From contig CM074806.1 of the NCBI GenBank assembly GCA_037447605.1, positions 4,450,268 through 4,514,267 of the forward strand: a DNA stretch of 64,000 bases, in the 5' to 3' direction. A program made the position numbers and the translations under genes. The stretch's first letter is position 1, and the number at the start of each line of letters is the position of its first letter. The stretch comes from Zygnema circumcarinatum. Lineage: Eukaryota; Streptophyta; Zygnematophyceae; Zygnematales; Zygnemataceae. The notes under the pieces were generated by a model. That model did no database searches. It had not been told where the DNA came from and was given only the letters and a program-made list of their open reading frames with translations. This document shows positions 52,609 through 64,000 of this stretch, in pieces.

Positions 52609-55032
52609 GGCTCACTGGAGCTGCCAGAACTGGCGGATATGACGGAATATACCGGCAATATATAGAGATATACTGTGTAACAAAGGTTGCAAAGTCGAGG
52701 AAACCACCCTTAATACAATACCAATATAATTGAGATATGTGGCAACAACGGCTACAGTGTGCTGAGGAAACGGCAATATGTTGAGATATCTCGTCAGGAA
52801 GGAGTGAGCTGCTGGAGAAACCCTAATTCTGGAGGAACGACTTCCCCTGAGCCCTAAAATCGGTTGGTGGAGTCACTTTAGAGGCTATGCATACGGTTGA
52901 CAGAGGGTGGATGTTGGTTGGTAAAGTGTAAGCATTTCATACATATCAATAATCCAGCAGCACAAAAAAGGCCCTACACTACGAGGTCCTGTCTGCCAGC
53001 TCTCCCTTACACCGTCGTTCCCTCTCTCGTCTCCATTCCTTTCAGTTTTATCGCACGATCTCAATGGATATCAGGACAATGCAAGTCCAATGCTGCTGAT
53101 CATGCATGAACATACAGTGTGAGAAAAAGAAAAGAGCCGTTTGCTTGTGCTTTCTCTGAATGTGAGCGTGTATGAGAGGGAGGGAGAGAGCACTGAGAAG
53201 AGTGGGGGAGAGAGGGAGAGAGAGAGGGGGAGGAAGATTCCAAGAAGGCTCTGACGTTGTCTTGAGAGCTCAGACCGAGAGCCGTGCAGCTCTGCGACGC
53301 CATGCGACGTTATGCGACGAAATTCAGCAAATCGCGTTTGTCCTATGACCAACCTTGGCATCTAATTGGATGAGCGACAATATGACGTACACAAAAGGTA
53401 CGGAATGCCAATTTCGTACGCAACGTGCGTCACTACTCCAAAAGTATGACGTCATAAGGGGCGGAGCCTCAAACTGGGACGTACGGCTGGTTTGCAGTTT
53501 TTTAAAATAATCACTGTTTAAGGCAATTTTACGACACTGAAATTTTCGCGTCTGACTGGTTTATGCAGCTGTTCTGTGAAACTAGTGCAGCACAGAGCCG
53601 TTGTGTTCCACGGAACTGGCTGGTTTGACGGCAGATGTATGTGCCTCCACAGCTAGAAAAGGGTTCTGCAAAACGGTTCTGCGGCAATTGGCGGCGCTGG
53701 AGAAATGAGGGGGAGAAAGAGAGAGGGCGAAAGAGAGAGGGAGTGAACGAAAGTTAGTGAGGGAGAGAGGGAGAGAAAGTATTTTGAAAGGTGTAGAGAG
53801 AGGGATACGAGAGAGGATGGGGGAGAGAGGTGTAAAGAGGTGGGGGGAGAGAGAGATAGGGGAGCGAGAGCAGGGAGAGAGGAAAGCGAGGTGTAGCAGC
53901 TTGCGGAGAAGCGTCCTAAGCTGCCAGGTGAAGCCTATTCCATCTGTTTTATCTTGCTATATGACAAGGCGTTTCTTGAATAAGATAGGAAGTCCAATGC
54001 TGCCGTTGTTTCATTGTTTCGATTCCATGCCAGCTTGTCTCTCGTTCACTTTTTTTCGTCCCTTCTCTTGGTTTTGAAACTTCTGCATCATTTTTAAAGC
54101 TTGTGGCTGTTTCCCTTCGCCATGAGCTTATACGCTGGTGCGACATTGTGGGGCTTTGCTCTGAACCCTCCATTGGCACGGAGGAGCACTGCCAATGTGC
54201 TCCTTTGTTTTGACTATTGGAGGGGACATTCTCTTCATGCTGTCCTCTTCCAAGCAATATGGATCTCTTATGTTTGTTTCTTAACTTGTGAAGTGGGTGT
54301 GGCATTTCATCTCGATCTATAAATCATCAGTCATTTTTCTCTCTCGATGTTTGAAGTATTAATGTTTTTTCAGCCTGCTCCACTCTCTGCAGGTATTGTA
54401 ATTGTCTGAAGGGAGTACAGAACGGAAGGCGTCTGAAAAGATATATGGACTATATCCTTTTTTTGAATCATGTCGGGATTCGAGCTGTGAAGAAACCTGC
54501 AAATCTTTGGACAGCTTCAACACAAACAACTCTCTTGCTTCCGCAAATGGATATGATGTTCTCTCTATGAGGCTGAAGAGGAGTTGGCAGATCTTGTATC
54601 TGCTGGGTAAGGTAATTGGAAACGTGAGGATGATGGTAAAGCTAAACTGAAAAAAAAAGAAAAAAAAAGAAAGATAACGAAACAGCCGAAAATGACGAAC
54701 ATTATTTACATAATTTTGAAACCGTGGCGCCTACATCACGGAGTGATGGTACGGTGCAAAAATGGTAACGGGTTATCCGCCTCTGAAATTTGTCCAGGTG
54801 TTGCAACATCATTTTTTAATAATTTTGTTCAAGGAAAAGGCTGGAATGTAGCCACCATCCAATAAATGGGCGTGTATCAAAACGGCAGAGAGCAAAAAGG
54901 CAGCCCAATGGGAATCAGGCTACCAGCTTTTCTTTGCTAAAATTGTTTCACTGAGTCTGAACAAACTTCTTAGAATTCCCAAAATGTTAACGAAGAAGAG
55001 ATTTTGGCATTGAAAAATTAAGATATCTCCGC
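52609..55032. other. Gene-poor spacer upstream of ALA3
   Basis: ALA3 promoter side: GA-rich tracts at 53175-53240 and 53705-53890, and a segment 53385-53485 with several GTAC cores plus the palindrome TGACGTCA. Frames of 70-106 codons in 53757-54650 overlap on both strands, begin in GA repeats or lack family signature. Adenine-rich stretch near 54650-54675. No gene supported. Confidence 0.5.
53447..53454. promoter_or_regulatory. TGACGTCA palindrome (bZIP-type site)
   Basis: A perfect TGACGTCA about 840 bases upstream of the ALA3 ATG, within a cluster of GTAC cores. Such palindromes bind TGA/C-box bZIP factors in plants. Activity here is inference. Confidence 0.35.
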
Positions 55033-61383
<6,351 letters not shown>

Positions 61384-61885
61384 ATCTTCAAGAGATGAAG
61401 GGAAAAACAGTCTGGCAGTACAATGGTTGCAGGCTTGTGAAGTTTATGGTTTTGCGGCGATGCTTTCGTTGAGGGTACAGTAGTAGTGGAATACTGCACT
61501 GGCTTGCTGCATGTGAAGGGCAGAATAGACGGAAGCTGAAAGTGGAGGCTGCCACTAGGCTGCAGTTTGCTATGAAAGCGTTTTAGGGCTCCCTCGCTCT
61601 CAGCTCGCCCGCCATGGCGACCTGCGCAGCAGAAGCCGCCACAAACCCTAACGGCAACCCTTGTGCTAGTTCTATTGCTGCAATTGCGTCCCGCGAAACA
61701 GCGATGGAACTGAGACCATGGAACGCCGAGCGGCCGAACTTCGAAACGACAAATCCCAGCCCTGTCTACCGTATCGAAAAGGAGCTGTTGATCTGAGATC
61801 TACCGGTGACAAGCTGGCTGGGTCTACCTGTACGGCAGGATGATCCAGCTGGATTTTGATTCCAATTCCAACGGCCATAAACTAA
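61384..61885. other. Upstream region of CDC48C, small open frame
   Basis: Contains a 60-codon ATG frame at 61614-61796 (plus strand, begins MATCAAEAATNPNG, good ATG context) and an opposite-strand ATG frame from 61878. Neither matches a family I know; either could be a first exon disrupted by the transposable element inserted at 61886. Confidence 0.4.
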
Positions 61886-62833
61886 GGGTAGTGATATTTC
61901 CACCCCTTTTTTGGATCCAAACACCCCTTCCCGGCCGGGCAGATTTCAAAAAGGATTAAAAACGGAAAATGCTTTCTTCACACCTTTTTGGAATCGATAC
62001 CCACCTTCTTCCGTCGGCTGATTTTATTTTTGCTAACCAAGGAAAATGATACCCCGTCACTGCATTTTGAATACTGTATCCCGCCTCCCTGAATTTTTTT
62101 TTAGAGGGAAAGAAATATCTGCCTGCCCGAATCCGCTCGGAGCGGAAGATCCGTCCGCCACGAGATCGTTCGCGGGTGTCCGTCCTTCACACGTGTGTGT
62201 CAATCGCATCTGTCGATTCCCTCGCAGATCGCACCACTGCAGATCACCGTTCGATCTGCAGCCGGGCTCGATCTTAGCGAATGGTAAGCGCCCACGAGTC
62301 CCGTCAAAGCCAAATCGCACGTGCGAGTGCGCGCGTCCCTCGGCCCGAGATCTCGTCATTGTTAGCTCCCAGCCAATCAACATCTGCCACGTGTTACGTT
62401 TTGACGTGGAAACTTTTGATTGGTCCAAGCTCTCAATGTACCAAATTTTGGGTTCCTCACAGCTGCGACCGTACGACATTTGTACGGACGAACTTTTGAG
62501 GCGACTTTGGCGGGATACGTGTGCACTTGCCATTCGCTGTGACCGAGCCCGGCTGCAGGTCAAATAGCGATCTGCCGTGTTGTGATCTGCTAGGGAATCG
62601 ACGGCTGCGATTGACCGCACGCGTGAAAAGAAATTCAGGTAGGCGGGATATTCAAAATGGGGTGACGGGTTATCATTTTCCTTGTTTCGCAAAAATAAAA
62701 TCTGCCGATGGAGGGTGGGTATCGATTCCAAAAAGGTGAGAAAAAGCATTTTCCGTTTTTAATCCTTTCTGAAATCTGCCCGGCCGGGAAGGGGTGTTTG
62801 GATCCAAAAAAAGGGGTGGAAATATCACTACCC
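61886..62833. mobile_element. Foldback/MITE-like DNA element, PIF/Harbinger-like ends
   Basis: 948 bases. The left end GGGTAGTGATATTTCCACCC and the right end are inverted copies of each other, and the complementarity continues inward for roughly 300-400 bases on each arm (left arm to about 62290, right arm from about 62520), including the internal block GATCTGCAGCCGGGCTCG near 62251-62270 matched near 62545-62565. Flanking TAA at 61883-61885 and 62834-62836 is a 3-bp target duplication. TAA duplication and GGG-type ends fit PIF/Harbinger; it encodes no transposase, so it is non-autonomous. The long frames inside are shadows. Confidence 0.88.
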
Positions 62834-63176
62834 TAAGCTAAACGTGTTCGTACGGTATCGTACTTTAAGAGTTAGGTTCAGTTCAGGTTTAAGCTGAAAG
62901 GTTATGTTCAGTTTGTGTGAAGTTAAGGAATCTATAATTTACACACCTTTTGGCTAGATACACACCTTTTTGGTATAAAAAACACGAAAATCTGAACGGC
63001 GAAAATAGGTGTGTATCTTTCCAAAAAGCTGTGTAAATAGCTTCTGAAGTTGTGTTCAGTTCATGTTAGGGTTACGTTTGGGGCTCTGACCGAGGCGCGA
63101 GCTGAGGTGAGGACTCGCATGAGAGGGTTCAGGAATTAGGGTTTGAGGATCGAGGGAGGAAGGCCGGCCGGCAGCC
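62834..63176. promoter_or_regulatory. CDKD upstream region with small hairpin
   Basis: GTTCAGTT-type short repeats (62875-62925), an imperfect inverted repeat at about 62932-63041, then the leader ending in a GCAGCCATGG start context. A TTAGGG unit occurs at 63066-63071 and 63136-63141. Confidence 0.5.
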
Positions 63177-63980
63177 ATGGCGGCGAAGGCGAACGAGGGG
63201 CGGTACATTAAGGGCGTGGAGGTGGGGAAGGGGACGTTCGGGGTCGTCTACAAGGCGCTCGACACGAAGGTGGGCCGAGCCGGGGTTCAGGGGCCAGGGA
63301 ACATTAGGGTTCAGGGCTCAGGGAACATTAGGGTTCAGGGCCCAGGCAACATTAGGGTTCAGGGCCCAGGGAACATTAGGGTTCAGGGCCAAGGGAACGA
63401 TGGGGTTCAGGGTCAAAAGAATAAAATTTTGGGGCTTTCAGACAGGGTTCAGGGTCATCATTACAAGCAGTATGCAGGTCCATGCAGACAGGGTTCAGGG
63501 CCGGGAGGTTCGGTGTAAACTGCGTTCGGGAATTATGTTGAATGTGTTTTTTTTTTTTTTTTTTTAATTTGATACGCTTTTGGGTTCCTTTGAGCTTTTA
63601 TTTTTTCCGCTTATGAGGGTTCAGACCCATAAATGCTGACTTGCAATATTTTAGCGTTTCCTGTCTGTCCCTCAAAACCCTCAAATTTCCGCTTCCGATG
63701 TGGCCCCTGAGTTCCAATTGCCTTCAGTTCCAGTTCCAGTTCCAGTTCCGTTTACGAGTCCCGGAGGTTCCGTGTGGTGCGTTCCGTGCAGACGAACAGA
63801 ACTGTAGCCATAAAGAAGATCCATCTTGGGAAGTCGGAGGAGGGCGTGAACATGACCGCTCTGAGGGAAATCAAACTTCTCAAGGAGCTCCATGGGCCGC
63901 ATGTGGTAGAGCTCGTGGATGTCTTTCCTAACAAGAGAAACCTCTCTCTCGTCTTCGAGTTCATGGAGAGCGACCTGGAG
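63177..63980 (+). CDS. CDKD: CDK-activating kinase (CDKD-like), 5' part; runs off the window
   Basis: Two exons seen: 63177-63269 and 63792-63980 (94 residues), then a GTACTC donor; the rest lies beyond 64000. Sequence shows the glycine loop [16 protein letters not shown], the catalytic lysine in VAIKKI, a C-helix region reading [16 protein letters not shown] (the NMTALREIK form replacing PSTAIRE is typical of CDK7/CDKD), and [15 protein letters not shown] pairs with cyclin H and MAT1 to phosphorylate other CDKs and the RNA polymerase II tail as part of TFIIH, in the nucleus. The ATG at 63177 has a strong GCAGCCATGG context. Intron 1 holds a 24-base minisatellite and a poly-T run. Confidence 0.9.
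63281..63415 (+). repeat. 24-base minisatellite in CDKD intron 1
   Basis: Five to six tandem copies of GGGTTCAGGGCCCAGGGAACATTA with single-base changes, decaying to looser GGGTTCAGGG units until about 63510. Confidence 0.92.
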
Positions 63981-64000
63981 GTACTCTCTCTCTTTCACTT

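Noticed and set aside
53757-54650. Frames of 73-106 codons upstream of ALA3
   Set aside because: The first starts in a GA repeat, the others overlap in opposite directions and show no known motif.
62046-62749. 173- and 230-codon frames inside the foldback element
   Set aside because: They are mirror frames of the inverted arms with no transposase motif.
61886-62833. CACTA (CMC) element interpretation of the foldback element
   Set aside because: CACTA lies at the right end in the wrong orientation: a CMC element should begin with CACTA and end with TAGTG. GGG ends and TAA duplication fit PIF/Harbinger better.

Overview
The window looks like nuclear DNA from a green-lineage (streptophyte) eukaryote, either a charophyte alga or an early-diverging land plant. 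Evidence: plant-type families (TEY-type MAP kinase close to MPK4, GDP-L-fucose synthase of exactly 312 aa, the plant exonuclease-KH protein, an AAA-less FtsH-like protease, ALA3-type flippase, DUF659 hAT transposase, CDKD kinase), many short exons with GT-AG introns, and telomere-like TTAGGG/TTTAGGG hexamers scattered through introns. Species assignment is inference; I could not search databases. || Layout, left to right: 1-1672 low-complexity and a GTAC-rich upstream region; 1673-4629 (+) MPK4-like MAP kinase, 6 exons; 5750-7219 (-) ISCA2 iron-sulfur assembly protein, 4 exons, divergent from 7903-9488 (+) a DUF2358 protein; 9998-11797 (-) GDP-L-fucose synthase, divergent from 12474-17078 (+) a 3'-5' exonuclease/KH protein; 18818-21753 (+) an M41-like (HEAGH) protein without an AAA domain; 22715-23554 (-) a hydrophilic Glu/Lys-rich LEA-like protein; 25229-27219 (+) a decayed thymidylate kinase gene; a very long pure GA microsatellite near 28.1-28.7 kb; 29709-33970 (-) a mitochondrial-carrier-family protein, 10 exons; 37034-40148 (+) a hAT transposase with BED finger; 40894-52608 (-) an ALA3-type P4-ATPase, 29 exons; 55033-61383 (-) an NVL/CDC48C-type AAA ATPase, 13 exons; 61886-62833 a long-TIR foldback transposable element with TAA target duplication; 63177-end (+) the 5' part of a CDKD (CDK-activating) kinase. 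|| The genes are unrelated housekeeping and signalling functions (MAPK signalling, mitochondrial Fe-S assembly, GDP-fucose supply for the cell wall and glycans, lipid flipping, ribosome biogenesis, cell-cycle/transcription kinase), as expected for a eukaryotic chromosome with no operons. Two close divergent pairs (ISCA2/DUF2358 and GER/exonuclease-KH) could share promoters. || The non-coding part is dominated by CT/GA tracts, poly-C/G runs, degenerate telomere-like hexamers and CAGTT-type short repeats, heavily concentrated in introns and UTRs. I found no candidate for a wholly new biological system; the most interesting items are the decayed thymidylate kinase with intact splice sites, the foldback element, the intact hAT gene with a tandem repeat in its intron, and the roughly 294-unit GA repeat. 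Exon models were built by hand from conserved protein motifs and phase-consistent GT/AG sites.
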